A stretch of DNA of 64,000 nucleotides from Pseudoduganella dura (GTDB lineage: Bacteria > Pseudomonadota > Gammaproteobacteria > Burkholderiales > Burkholderiaceae_D): NCBI RefSeq assembly GCF_009727155.1, contig NZ_WNWM01000002.1, positions 5,332,001 through 5,396,000 of the forward strand, read 5' to 3'. The translations under genes and the position numbers were made by a program. Of the stretch, positions 44,064 through 51,454 are shown in pieces (positions within the stretch are counted from its first letter, which is position 1; each line of letters starts with the position of its first letter). The notes beneath the pieces were generated by a model, which saw only the letters and a list, made by a program, of their open reading frames with translations, did not search any database and was not told the origin of the DNA.

Positions 44064-44085
44064 TTTGCGGTATGTGAATACGGCA

Positions 44086-44114
44086 TAGGAGCTAGTGGGA
44101 TATCGGCATTGTAT
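44086..44114 (+). promoter_or_regulatory. shared LysR-type element upstream of the ligI-like gene
   Basis: TAGGAGCTAGTGGGATAT followed by CGGCATTGTAT matches the dctA element. TTGTAT (44109-44114) with CACAAT 17 bp later (44132-44137) gives a plausible promoter 53 bp before the ligI-like ATG. The distance to the start codon (75 bp) is close to that at dctA (84 bp). Confidence 0.55.
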
Positions 44115-44189
44115 CGGTAAGAAGGGATTGTCACAATGAATCCACGTTCAGCGCATAGGCGCTGGCCAGTTATCTCTAAAGGAACCACC

Positions 44190-45065
44190 ATGAAAACTTG
44201 CTTGCCTCCCGACGCCAATCCTGTGCGACCGGCTTATCGCCTGCCTCGCGGCGCCTGCGATGCGCACTGCCACGTGTTCGGACCTGCTGCAAAATTTCCC
44301 TATGCACCGGATCGTACCTATACACCGCCCGACGCGCCTGTCGAAGCACTGCGCGCACTGCACGACCGGCTCGGCATCTCCCGTGCTGTGATCGTCCACG
44401 CCAGCTGCCACGGCGTCGACAATACCGTTACGCTCGACGCGATCCGGTCGAGCAATGGCGCCTATCGCGGTGTCGCCAATGTCCGTCCCGAGATCTCCGA
44501 CAGCGAACTGGCCGATCTGCATGCTGGAGGAATTCGGGGAATTCGCTTTAACTTCGTAAAGCATCTGGGCGGTGTACCCGACGTGGCCGTCATCGAGACG
44601 ATGGCGCAGCGGATCGCACCGCTCGGTTGGCACATGGTGCTGCACTTTGACGCCGAGGACATCCCTGAACAGCAGGCATTGCTGCGCAAAATCACCGTGC
44701 CGTTCGTCATCGACCATATGGGGCGTGTCCGCGCTGCGCAGGGGATCGGGCAGCGTCCGTTCCAGTTGCTGCTGTCATTACTGCGTGAGAATCCGCTGGC
44801 CTGGGTGAAGATCTGCGGTGCCGAGCGCGTCTCGACCGGCAAGCGCCCCTTCAATGACGCTGTCCCGTTCGCCCAGGAACTGATCGCCACGGCACCGGAG
44901 CGCCTGCTTTGGGGTACGGACTGGCCGCATCCGAATATTTCCCACGACATGCCGAACGACGGCGAGCTGGTGAATCTGTTCCACGAATTTACCGGAAGCG
45001 ACAAGGTACGCAAGCAAATTCTCGTCGATAACCCGGCACAGCTCTACGGCTTCGATCCGCTCTGA
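44190..45065 (+). CDS. ligI: 2-pyrone-4,6-dicarboxylate lactonase-like amidohydrolase
   Basis: 291 aa from the ATG at 44190 with AAAGGAA; an ATG at 44136 is possible but has no ribosome site. The protein matches the LigI type: GACDAHCHVFGPAAKFPYAPDRTYTPPDAP, VDNTVTLDAIRSSNGAYRGVANV, HFDAEDIPEQ, VIDHMGRV, LLWGTDWPHPN and ILVDNPAQLYGF. LigI opens the lactone 2-pyrone-4,6-dicarboxylate to 4-oxalomesaconate in the protocatechuate/methylgallate meta-cleavage pathway. The product is the substrate of the LigJ-like hydratase encoded at 51455. The divergent LysR gene is the likely regulator. Confidence 0.87.
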   Translation: MKTCLPPDANPVRPAYRLPRGACDAHCHVFGPAAKFPYAPDRTYTPPDAPVEALRALHDRLGISRAVIVHASCHGVDNTVTLDAIRSSNGAYRGVANVRPEISDSELADLHAGGIRGIRFNFVKHLGGVPDVAVIETMAQRIAPLGWHMVLHFDAEDIPEQQALLRKITVPFVIDHMGRVRAAQGIGQRPFQLLLSLLRENPLAWVKICGAERVSTGKRPFNDAVPFAQELIATAPERLLWGTDWPHPNISHDMPNDGELVNLFHEFTGSDKVRKQILVDNPAQLYGFDPL

Positions 45066-45084
45066 ACGCGTATTGCTGCTGCCC

Positions 45085-45648
45085 ATGCGAACGGACCTGC
45101 TGCGCTATCTTCATGTCTTCGCCGTCGTTGCCGAATACGGCTGCATCCGCGCTTCCTGCGACGCATTGGTCAAGGCACCGTCCACACTGACGCGCGCGAT
45201 TGCCAGCCTTGAAGGCATGCTGGCCACGACCCTGTTCGATCGCACGGCCTCCGGATTGCGGCTAACGGCGCATGGCGACCTGGTCCGCCAGCATGTGCGC
45301 AAGATCCGGGCCGAGCTGGTCGGCGTACATGCCGAAGCGCTTTCATCGCCGGGTCGGATCGGCCCCGTGGCCGAGGTTGCCGCGCTGTTTAACGAAAGCC
45401 GCCTTCGGTTGGCGGTTTTGCTCGCCGCACAGGGCCACATGCCCAGCGTTGCCACGGCAGGCTGTGTCACGCAGCCCGCCGTGAGCCAGGCTATCAAGCA
45501 CCTGGAATCCAGCCTTGGCCAGGCGATGTTTGCCCGTGCCCCGGTGAAGATGATGCCTACGGAGCAGGCCACGGAATGGATCAGCTGCTTCGAGCGTGTC
45601 CTGCGAGAGCTGGATATTCTGCGGTACCGGCTCCGCAGCGCGTGTTGA
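45085..45648 (+). CDS. LysR-family protein with two DNA-binding domains, effector domain missing
   Basis: 187 aa from the ATG at 45085 (a TTG at 45073 is an alternative). Residues 1-62 form one LysR winged helix (YLHVFAVVAEYGCIRASCDAL, STLTRAIASLEGMLATTLFDR). Residues about 103-165 form a second (RLRLAVLLAAQGHMPSVATAG, QPAVSQAIKHLESSLGQAMFAR). Full-length relatives carry a C-terminal effector domain. Here a stop at 45646 ends the protein. Another frame continues with GRVAGRILIVQAEVPRTTLS, which resembles the start of that domain, suggesting a frameshift. The island boundary then cuts it at about 45892. It is probably a broken gene. Confidence 0.7.
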   Translation: MRTDLLRYLHVFAVVAEYGCIRASCDALVKAPSTLTRAIASLEGMLATTLFDRTASGLRLTAHGDLVRQHVRKIRAELVGVHAEALSSPGRIGPVAEVAALFNESRLRLAVLLAAQGHMPSVATAGCVTQPAVSQAIKHLESSLGQAMFARAPVKMMPTEQATEWISCFERVLRELDILRYRLRSAC

Positions 45649-45892
45649 CGACGGCTGGGATGGCGACGCGCCGGGCAAGGCGGGCAGGGTCGCTGGCCGA
45701 ATCTTGATCGTCCAGGCTGAAGTGCCGCGGACGACACTGTCCACGCCGCATGACAAGTCAGACGCGACACCGGCATGCGTTGTCAACGCTGCAGCGCAGC
45801 GGCGTAAACTGATACACCAGAACACCAACCATTATTGGAAGCCGGCGCCCATGTTCTGCCTTGCCGGCCGCCGCCAGCCTTGTCCGGCTCAA
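45649..45892 (+). pseudogene. possible decayed effector-domain remnant of the double-HTH LysR gene
   Basis: This 244-bp stretch to the island edge has no intact gene. In a frame different from the upstream LysR gene, the translation GKAGRVAGRILIVQAEVPRT looks like the first strand of a LysR effector domain, and the frame then runs into unrelated sequence. Homology ends at the 69-bp repeat. The match is short, so this is tentative. Confidence 0.3.
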
Positions 45893-47778
45893 CCTCCCGG
45901 CAGATACAGCGGCATCGAATCCTCCCACCGGCTGTCCGTGAGGATGCGCTTGCCGCTGCCGTCGGCGTTCATGATGTAGATCTGCCCGTACTGCTGGAAG
46001 GTCTGCTCGTACAACGCCGCCTCGTCGCGGAAGCCGTGCTGCGACCCGCTCCACAGGATGCGGCCGTCCGCGCTCCACACCGCGTGCCCGTCGCTCGACG
46101 GGTGGTCGGTGCAGCGGAACAGGCCGCTGCCGTCAGGCCGGATCGTGTAGATATCGTAGTTGCCGTCGTCGCCGCGGCGCGTGAACACGATGCGTTTGCC
46201 GTCCGGCGACCAGCCGGGCAGGTTGTCCAGCCCTTCGGTCAGCACGCGTGCCTTGCGCGTTTCCAGGTCGAGAACGCGCAAGCCCTTTTCCTTGGCACCC
46301 CACACACGGTAGACCAGCTCCTTGCCGTCCGCCGAATAGCTGGGGAAGCCCGAGTGCAGCGTGCCGTCGGTGAGCTGCTCGGCGCCGCTGCCGTCGCGGC
46401 GCACGCGCCACAGCGCGGCGGTCATCGTGTTGCGTTCGGCGAACCAGTAGCCCAGGCCGAACGCGATCCATTCGCCGTCCGGCGACCAGGCCGGCTGGAA
46501 GGCGCCGGCCAGGCCCATGCGCACCTTCGCCAGGTCGAGGCCATGGCCTTCCGATTCGAAGACCTTGCGCTTTTCCGACCCGTCCGGCCGCATGATGAAC
46601 AGCGAGCTGTTGCCCAGCTGTTTTTCCGTAAACACGATCCAGCCGTCGCGCGACATCTGCGGATACACATCCACGTGGCGATAGTCCCAATTCCTGTCCC
46701 AGCTGAACAGCGGCTTGAACAGGGGGCGCACCGGCTTGAACGACACCTTCTCGTAGATCACCGACGTGCCGTCCGGCGTCCAGCTGGGCGAGCGCAGGAA
46801 GGCCTGCTTCACCGGCGCCCGGCCGGACGTGTAGGCCAGGCCCTCGTTCGGGCCGTACTTGACCAGGTAGCCGATCTCCGTGGCGTTCACGTATTGCGGC
46901 TGCAGCTTCAGGTCGGTGCCGGTCGTGTGCTCGATTCTTTCTCCGCTGGCCACGTCCACGGACACGATCTGCGAGTACGCCTTGCCGATGTAGTTCGGCC
47001 GGCGCGCGCCCCAGGTGGCCTCGACGGTCATTTCGTAGAACACGATGCGCTTGCCGTCCGGCGACCATTGCGGCGACCCGAGGCAGTAGCCTGGCCGCGT
47101 GGCCACCTTGCGCAAGCCCGTGCCATCCGGGCGGACGATGTAGATGGAGAGTTCCTGCGTGTGTTCCCAGCCGTGGCCTTCGTCGTGGCCGGTCCAGCCG
47201 GTGTCGCGGTCGCTGGAGAAGGCCAGCCACTTGCCGTCCGGCGACCAGGAGGGGCGGAAATAGCCGTCCGGCTTGTTGTCATCCTTGCCGCGGATCTTGC
47301 CGATCCCGGTCAGTTGCCTCAGGCGCCCCGTAGTCATGTCACGCAGCCAGACGTTTGTGCGGTAGCCATTGGCGGTGGACACGAACGCCAGCATTTTCCC
47401 GTCCGGCGAGAGCACGCCGGTATCGTCCATCGCGTCGTTCGTCACCAGCGGCTCGATGCCGCTGCCGTCCGCGCGGGCGCGGTAGATATCGGACTGGCCG
47501 TCGCCGCGGCGTTCGGACGTAAACAGCAGCCATTTGCCATCGGGCGAACGGCTGGCGTTGTATTCATACGCGGTATCGGGCAGCAGCTTGCGCTCGTTGG
47601 AACCGTCGAGGTTCGCGATATACAGTTCCGAGATCGACGGCGCGATCCGGTTCATCAGCATCACACCCTTCTTCTTTGCGGCGTCGGAGGCGCCTTGCGC
47701 CCATGCCATGCCTGCCAGCGGCATCTGCGCCGCGGCCGCGGCCGAGCCAAGCAGGCGAAGGATTTTTCTGCGATCCAT
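45889..47778 (-). CDS. exported TolB-like (PD40) beta-propeller protein
   Basis: 629 aa with AGGAGA before the ATG at 47778. The N-terminus MDRRKILRLLGSAAAAAQM has a twin-arginine-type export signal. The rest is built of repeated PD40 blades: SPDGKWLLFTSERRGDGQ, SPDGKMLAFVST, SPDGKWLAFSSDRDTG, SPDGKRIVFYEM, SPDGEWIAFGLG, SPDGKRIVFTRRGDDG. These proteins bind other proteins or ligands, and some act like oligogalacturonate lyase-type propellers, but no catalytic set is evident. An AraC-type operator copy lies 131-161 bp upstream of the ATG. Its 3' end carries the island repeat, and its final codon and stop differ from the remnant copy. Confidence 0.87.
   Translation of the reverse strand: MDRRKILRLLGSAAAAAQMPLAGMAWAQGASDAAKKKGVMLMNRIAPSISELYIANLDGSNERKLLPDTAYEYNASRSPDGKWLLFTSERRGDGQSDIYRARADGSGIEPLVTNDAMDDTGVLSPDGKMLAFVSTANGYRTNVWLRDMTTGRLRQLTGIGKIRGKDDNKPDGYFRPSWSPDGKWLAFSSDRDTGWTGHDEGHGWEHTQELSIYIVRPDGTGLRKVATRPGYCLGSPQWSPDGKRIVFYEMTVEATWGARRPNYIGKAYSQIVSVDVASGERIEHTTGTDLKLQPQYVNATEIGYLVKYGPNEGLAYTSGRAPVKQAFLRSPSWTPDGTSVIYEKVSFKPVRPLFKPLFSWDRNWDYRHVDVYPQMSRDGWIVFTEKQLGNSSLFIMRPDGSEKRKVFESEGHGLDLAKVRMGLAGAFQPAWSPDGEWIAFGLGYWFAERNTMTAALWRVRRDGSGAEQLTDGTLHSGFPSYSADGKELVYRVWGAKEKGLRVLDLETRKARVLTEGLDNLPGWSPDGKRIVFTRRGDDGNYDIYTIRPDGSGLFRCTDHPSSDGHAVWSADGRILWSGSQHGFRDEAALYEQTFQQYGQIYIMNADGSGKRILTDSRWEDSMPLYLPGG
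45893..45961. repeat. right copy of the 69-bp direct repeat bounding the island
   Basis: The 69 bases equal 40210-40278 exactly, in the same orientation. They encode the last 22-23 codons of the intact TolB-like gene. Beyond the repeat the two loci share nothing. The distance between copies is 5683 bp. This is the layout of an element that entered a gene's 3' end and restored it, or of a segmental duplication. Confidence 0.85.
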
Positions 47779-47908
47779 TTGTTCTCCTGATAATAATTAT
47801 GGGGTCGACGTTGCGTCTCCGGCGGGTCACCGGACGTCAGGTCGGGCCGGTGATCGCACCGGCCCTGGCGGAGAGTATGGCGTGCGCGCGTGGGCGAAGT
47901 CTTTGAAC

Positions 47909-47939
47909 AAAAGTGAAGTTCGCTGGCACTTTTGTGCAG
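47909..47939 (+). promoter_or_regulatory. AraC-type direct-repeat operator, copy 3
   Basis: AAAAGTGA (47909-47916), 14 bp, then TTTGTGCAG (47931-47939). The two GTG cores are 21 bp apart, as in the other two copies. It lies in the 193-bp gap between the TolB-like start and the AraC stop, so it probably serves the TolB-like gene, in reverse orientation relative to that gene. Confidence 0.55.
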
Positions 47940-47971
47940 CACGGGCGGGGCGTGCACCGCCCGTGCTGCTC

Positions 47972-48895
47972 CTACTGCTGCTGCCGCGAAGTGATCCTGA
48001 ACTGGCTCGGCGCCTGCCCCACCTCCTTGCGGAAGAAGCGGGTGAAATACGCGGCATTCGAGAAGCCCAGCCCGAAGGCGATCTGCTCCATCGACATGTC
48101 GCCGAAGATCAGGTTGCGCTTGGCCTCCGTGATGATGCGGGCATGGATCATCTTGGCCGGGCTTTGACCCATGGCGGACGCGCAGGCGGCGCGCAGCTGG
48201 ACCAGCGATACGGCCAGCATCGACGCATAGTCCTGCAGCGCCAGGTTCTCGCGGTAGTGCTGCTCGATCAGGTCGCGGAAGCGTTCCGCCAGCCGGATGT
48301 CGTTGCGCGAGCCCGCTTCGCCTTCGGGATGTTCCAGCTCGGTGCCGCGCGCCAGCATCAGCAGCAGGGAAGTGAGCAGGGCTTCGGTACCCGCCACGTG
48401 GCCGAGCGGTTTCTCGGCCACTTCCCGTTCCAGCTTGCCGACCACGTCGAGAAAACCGCTGGCGGCGTCGCGGGCGTAGGAAAGGGGGATCACGCGGGGC
48501 TGGGCCCACAGCCGGGTGAATTCGCGCAGCTTGGCGTTCACCTGGCTCAGGTACGAGCGCTCGATGGTGACCACCCAGCGGTCCACATCCATTTCATAGT
48601 CCAGGCCATGCACGCTTTCGGTCGGCAGCAGCAGTGCGCACGGGCCTTCGAAGCGCACGCTGGAGCCTTCCAGGTTCATCACGCCGCAACCGCTGCGCAC
48701 GAAGATCACCTGGCCGTAATCGGGATGGGCATGCGGCGCGGTGCGCCACCGGCCCCGGTCCGTCACGTGACCCACGTTCACGAACCAGCTTTCCGTCTCG
48801 GGGCGCTCGACGTACAGCCGCACTTTCGGCACGGTCGTCAGCGTCATTTCATTACCCGAGTGATGTTGACGTTTTGTTATCGCACTATGTGTCAT
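47972..48895 (-). CDS. AraC/XylS family transcriptional regulator of the aromatic locus
   Basis: 307 aa from the ATG at 48895 with AAGGAGA. The N-terminal cupin-like sensor (residues 20-150) contains APHAHPDYGQVIFVRSGCGVM and GPCALLLPTESVHGLDYEMD. The C-terminal AraC domain (about 205-305) has LQDYASMLAVSLVQLRAACASAM and MSMEQIAFGLGFSNAAYFTRFFRKEVG. It resembles regulators of 4-hydroxybenzoate-type genes. It is divergent from the lactonase gene. Three 21-bp-spaced direct repeats, the expected format for an AraC dimer, lie upstream of the lactonase gene, the catabolic operon and the TolB-like gene. Confidence 0.92.
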   Translation of the reverse strand: MTHSAITKRQHHSGNEMTLTTVPKVRLYVERPETESWFVNVGHVTDRGRWRTAPHAHPDYGQVIFVRSGCGVMNLEGSSVRFEGPCALLLPTESVHGLDYEMDVDRWVVTIERSYLSQVNAKLREFTRLWAQPRVIPLSYARDAASGFLDVVGKLEREVAEKPLGHVAGTEALLTSLLLMLARGTELEHPEGEAGSRNDIRLAERFRDLIEQHYRENLALQDYASMLAVSLVQLRAACASAMGQSPAKMIHARIITEAKRNLIFGDMSMEQIAFGLGFSNAAYFTRFFRKEVGQAPSQFRITSRQQQ

Positions 48896-48972
48896 CTTGT
48901 CTCCTTGGCGGGTCCGTGCCATTCTAGGCCCGCATCGGCGCGGGCTCAATGGCCGGGGCGGCCCGATTACTG

Positions 48973-49009
48973 AAAAGTGACAGTGAATCTGCTATTTGTG
49001 CAGAGACGC
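48973..49009 (+). promoter_or_regulatory. AraC-type direct-repeat operator, copy 1
   Basis: AAAAGTGA (48973-48980), 14 bp, TTTGTGCAG (48995-49003), then AGACGC. The GTG cores at 48977 and 48998 are 21 bp apart. A -10-like TACGCT lies exactly 28 bp after the second GTG (49026-49031). The -35 position falls on GAGACG, a poor match, as expected for an activator-dependent promoter of the lactonase gene. Confidence 0.65.
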
Positions 49010-49064
49010 CGGACAACACAGCGAATACGCTGGATTGTTCACAACGACAATGGAGACGGCCGGC

Positions 49065-50189
49065 ATGACGCGATTCTTGCGCAGGACTTCCGCATGGATT
49101 TCGCTGGCGGCCGTGCTGGCCAGCGCAGATGGTTTCGCGGCCGAACTGGTCTATGTCGGCACCCAGGCCAGCCAGGTATACGCGCTGCGCTTCGACGCCG
49201 GCAGCGGAAAACTGGCGTCGATCGGGACCGTCGCCGAAGGCGGCGCGCCGACCTGGGTGCTGGCGCATCCCCGCCTGCCGGTGCTCTATGCTGCCGACAA
49301 CGCAAAAGAAAAGGACGGCAAGGTGAGCGCATACGCTGTCGATCGCGCCACGGGCGCTCTCGTGCGCATGGGGGACGCGCCGGCCGGAGGGAGCGGCACC
49401 ACGTACCTGTCGCTGGATGCGGCGGCAACGACGATGTTCGCGGCGAATTTCGGCAGCGGCTCGGCATCGAGCATTGCCGTCAACGCCGACGGCGGACTTC
49501 GCGGCCTGGTAACGACGCTGCGGTCGGCCGGCTCCGGCCCGCACCGCCGCCAGGGGAGCGCCCACGCGCATTCCGTCGCCATCGATCCTTCCGGCCGCTA
49601 CGTGCTGGTGCCCGACCTGGGCGCGGATCGCGTATTCATCTATGGGTTCGATCCCGGCAGTGGTGCGCTGGTCCCTGACGATGCGGCACGGCCCCGTTCG
49701 TTCGCGGCGCCACCTGGCAGCGGCCCGCGCCACCTGGCGTTCGGCGCCGGCGGCGTCTTTGTCTACGTGCTCAACGAACTGGCGGCGGAAATCATGACCC
49801 TGCGCTGGGATGCGCAACATGGCGGGCTGGCGCCGGTGCAAACAGTGCCTATTTCCAGCGCCGGCTTCCAGGGCAATAAAAGCGGTTCCGAAATCGCCGC
49901 CAGCCCGGACGGGCGGTTCGTCTACGCGGCCAACCGGGGCGAGCATGCGCTGCAGGCATATCGCGCCGATGCCGCGACGGGCCAGCTGTCCCTGGTACAG
50001 CGCATCCCGTCCGGCGGCGAAGTGCCGTGGGGCTTCGCGCTGCATCCTTCCGGGAAATGGCTGTTGGTGGCCAACCAGCGCAGCGGCAAGGTCGCGCTGT
50101 TCGGCATCGATGCCGTCACCGGCATGCTGGCGGCAACCGGCCAGGCGGTCGACGTGCCGAGTCCCGTCAGCATCGCCTTCGTGCGGTGA
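49065..50189 (+). CDS. exported lactonase-family beta-propeller (6-phosphogluconolactonase-like)
   Basis: 374 aa from the ATG at 49065; an ATG at 49050 would add five residues. The signal peptide ends near SADGFAAE. The seven-bladed lactonase fold is shown by LVYVGTQASQVYALRFDAGSGKL, PTWVLAHPRLPVLYAADN, AHSVAIDPSGRYVLVPDLGADRV, GPRHLAFGAGGVFVYVLNEL and WGFALHPSGKWLLVANQRSG. Relatives open sugar or muconate lactones. Its promoter shares the AraC element with the aromatic operon downstream, so a lactone intermediate or substrate of that pathway is plausible. An intrinsic terminator follows. Confidence 0.87.
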   Translation: MTRFLRRTSAWISLAAVLASADGFAAELVYVGTQASQVYALRFDAGSGKLASIGTVAEGGAPTWVLAHPRLPVLYAADNAKEKDGKVSAYAVDRATGALVRMGDAPAGGSGTTYLSLDAAATTMFAANFGSGSASSIAVNADGGLRGLVTTLRSAGSGPHRRQGSAHAHSVAIDPSGRYVLVPDLGADRVFIYGFDPGSGALVPDDAARPRSFAAPPGSGPRHLAFGAGGVFVYVLNELAAEIMTLRWDAQHGGLAPVQTVPISSAGFQGNKSGSEIAASPDGRFVYAANRGEHALQAYRADAATGQLSLVQRIPSGGEVPWGFALHPSGKWLLVANQRSGKVALFGIDAVTGMLAATGQAVDVPSPVSIAFVR

Positions 50190-50236
50190 CCCGCCAGCGC
50201 AGGCAGGGCAGGAAAGGACAGGAAAAGACAGGAAAG

Positions 50237-50260
50237 GCGGCCCATGACGGCCGCTTTTTT
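50237..50260 (+). terminator. intrinsic terminator after the lactonase gene
   Basis: GCGGCC (50237-50242), loop CATGAC, GGCCGC (50249-50254), then six T. This is the clearest Rho-independent terminator in the window. It separates the lactonase transcript from the aromatic operon, whose own AraC-type operator starts 32 bp later. Confidence 0.85.
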
Positions 50261-50291
50261 CTTGGCGGGTTCCATGGCAGGGCGGCCCGCG

Positions 50292-50328
50292 AAAAATGCC
50301 AGCGAATCTGAATTTTGTGCAGAGACGC
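50292..50328 (+). promoter_or_regulatory. AraC-type direct-repeat operator, copy 2, with promoter
   Basis: AAAAATGC (50292-50299), 14 bp, TTTGTGCAG (50314-50322), then AGACGC. The spacing between cores is again 21 bp. The -10-like TATTCT lies at 50345-50350, exactly 28 bp after the second GTG, the same geometry as copy 1. The eight-gene aromatic operon starts 96 bp downstream of the element. Confidence 0.65.
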
Positions 50329-50424
50329 GCCACCGCCCATCCCATATTCTGGCTACTCGATACAACACTTCAGCGAAGCGCCGTGCAAGCCGCGCCGCTG
50401 GCCAGAACAACCAAGGAGAACACG

Positions 50425-51414
50425 TTGGCCAACAAGGTAAAACTCAAGATCGCTATCGCAGAACATCCACATACCTCGGCCATCCGCAACGGCTCGATCC
50501 CGATCGAGGGCGTGGATGCCGAATTCGTCACTGTCCAGCCACAGATCGGCGCCTTCCGCCGCATGGTACGCGACGTGGAATTCGATGTCTGCGAACTGGC
50601 GCCGACGACCTACATCATCGCCCGGGCCTATGGCGCGCCGTTCGTGGCACTACCGATTTTCGTGGTGCGCCGCTTCCACCACGGCGGCCTGCTGGTGCGC
50701 CCCGACGCCGGCATCGAGCACCCGAAAGACCTGGAAGGCAAGCAGGTCGGCGTGCGCGCCTATTCGGTCACCACCGGCGTGTGGACGCGCCAGGTACTGA
50801 TCGACGAGTTCGGCCTGGATTCCTCGAAGGTCACCTGGGTGGTGGACGATGAAGAACACGTCACCCAGCTGAAGCTGCCGGAAAACGTGATCCATGCACC
50901 GGAAGGCAGTTCGCTGGCCGACATGATGGCCAAGGGCGAACTGGTGGCCGGCTTCGGCGGCGCCGCGGGCATCGGTCGCACCGGCGCGCCGACCGGCGGC
51001 TGGAAGGAAGTCGAGGCCGATTACCCGGACCTGCTGCCGAACGCGGCGGAAATCGAGAAGGAATACTACGCCCGCACCGGCGTGTATCCGATGCACGGCA
51101 CCATCGTCGTCAAGGATTCGGTGCTGGCCGAGCACCCATGGGTGGCACGCTCGATCTACGACGCCTTCGCGCAGGCCAAAAACGAATGGCTGGCACGTTT
51201 GGATGCCGGCGAAGCGAACAGCGCCGGAGACAAGAAATACCGCGAGCTGCAGAAGATCGTTGGCCACGACCCGCTGCCGTACGGCCTGCAGGAAAACCTG
51301 AAGACCATCGAGACGCTGGAAGCCACCGCGTTCAAGCAGGGCCTGACGCCGCGCCGCATGTCGATCGGCGAACTGTTCGTGGATCCACTGGCAACGCCGT
51401 CGGCCAACAACTAG
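50425..51414 (+). CDS. 4,5-dihydroxyphthalate decarboxylase-like protein (periplasmic-binding fold), first of two
   Basis: 329 aa, starting with TTG at 50425 behind AAGGAGA (5-nt spacing); upstream in-frame ATG codons lie inside the promoter. There is no signal peptide. The fold is that of solute-binding proteins, as in the Pht5-type decarboxylase that makes protocatechuate: IAIAEHPHTSAIRNGSIPIEG, FDVCELAPTTYIIARAYGAPF, LEGKQVGVRAYSVTTGVWTR, YPMHGTIVVKDSVLAEHPWV. It is the first gene of the operon under the AraC element. A paralogue is the last gene. Decarboxylation of a carboxylated catechol is the best guess. Confidence 0.75.
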   Translation: MANKVKLKIAIAEHPHTSAIRNGSIPIEGVDAEFVTVQPQIGAFRRMVRDVEFDVCELAPTTYIIARAYGAPFVALPIFVVRRFHHGGLLVRPDAGIEHPKDLEGKQVGVRAYSVTTGVWTRQVLIDEFGLDSSKVTWVVDDEEHVTQLKLPENVIHAPEGSSLADMMAKGELVAGFGGAAGIGRTGAPTGGWKEVEADYPDLLPNAAEIEKEYYARTGVYPMHGTIVVKDSVLAEHPWVARSIYDAFAQAKNEWLARLDAGEANSAGDKKYRELQKIVGHDPLPYGLQENLKTIETLEATAFKQGLTPRRMSIGELFVDPLATPSANN

Positions 51415-51454
51415 ACAAGAATCGACAGACAAGAACCACCAGGAGACCAACAAC

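Noticed and set aside
40206..45961. Integrase, transposase or tRNA that would explain the island
   Set aside because: Searched by eye in all frames between the repeats and found none; island status rests on the repeat and gene content only.
50425..51414. ABC-transporter solute-binding protein as the identity of the first operon gene
   Set aside because: There is no signal peptide and no permease or ATPase gene nearby; its paralogue ends the operon. The decarboxylase-like assignment is preferred but not proven.
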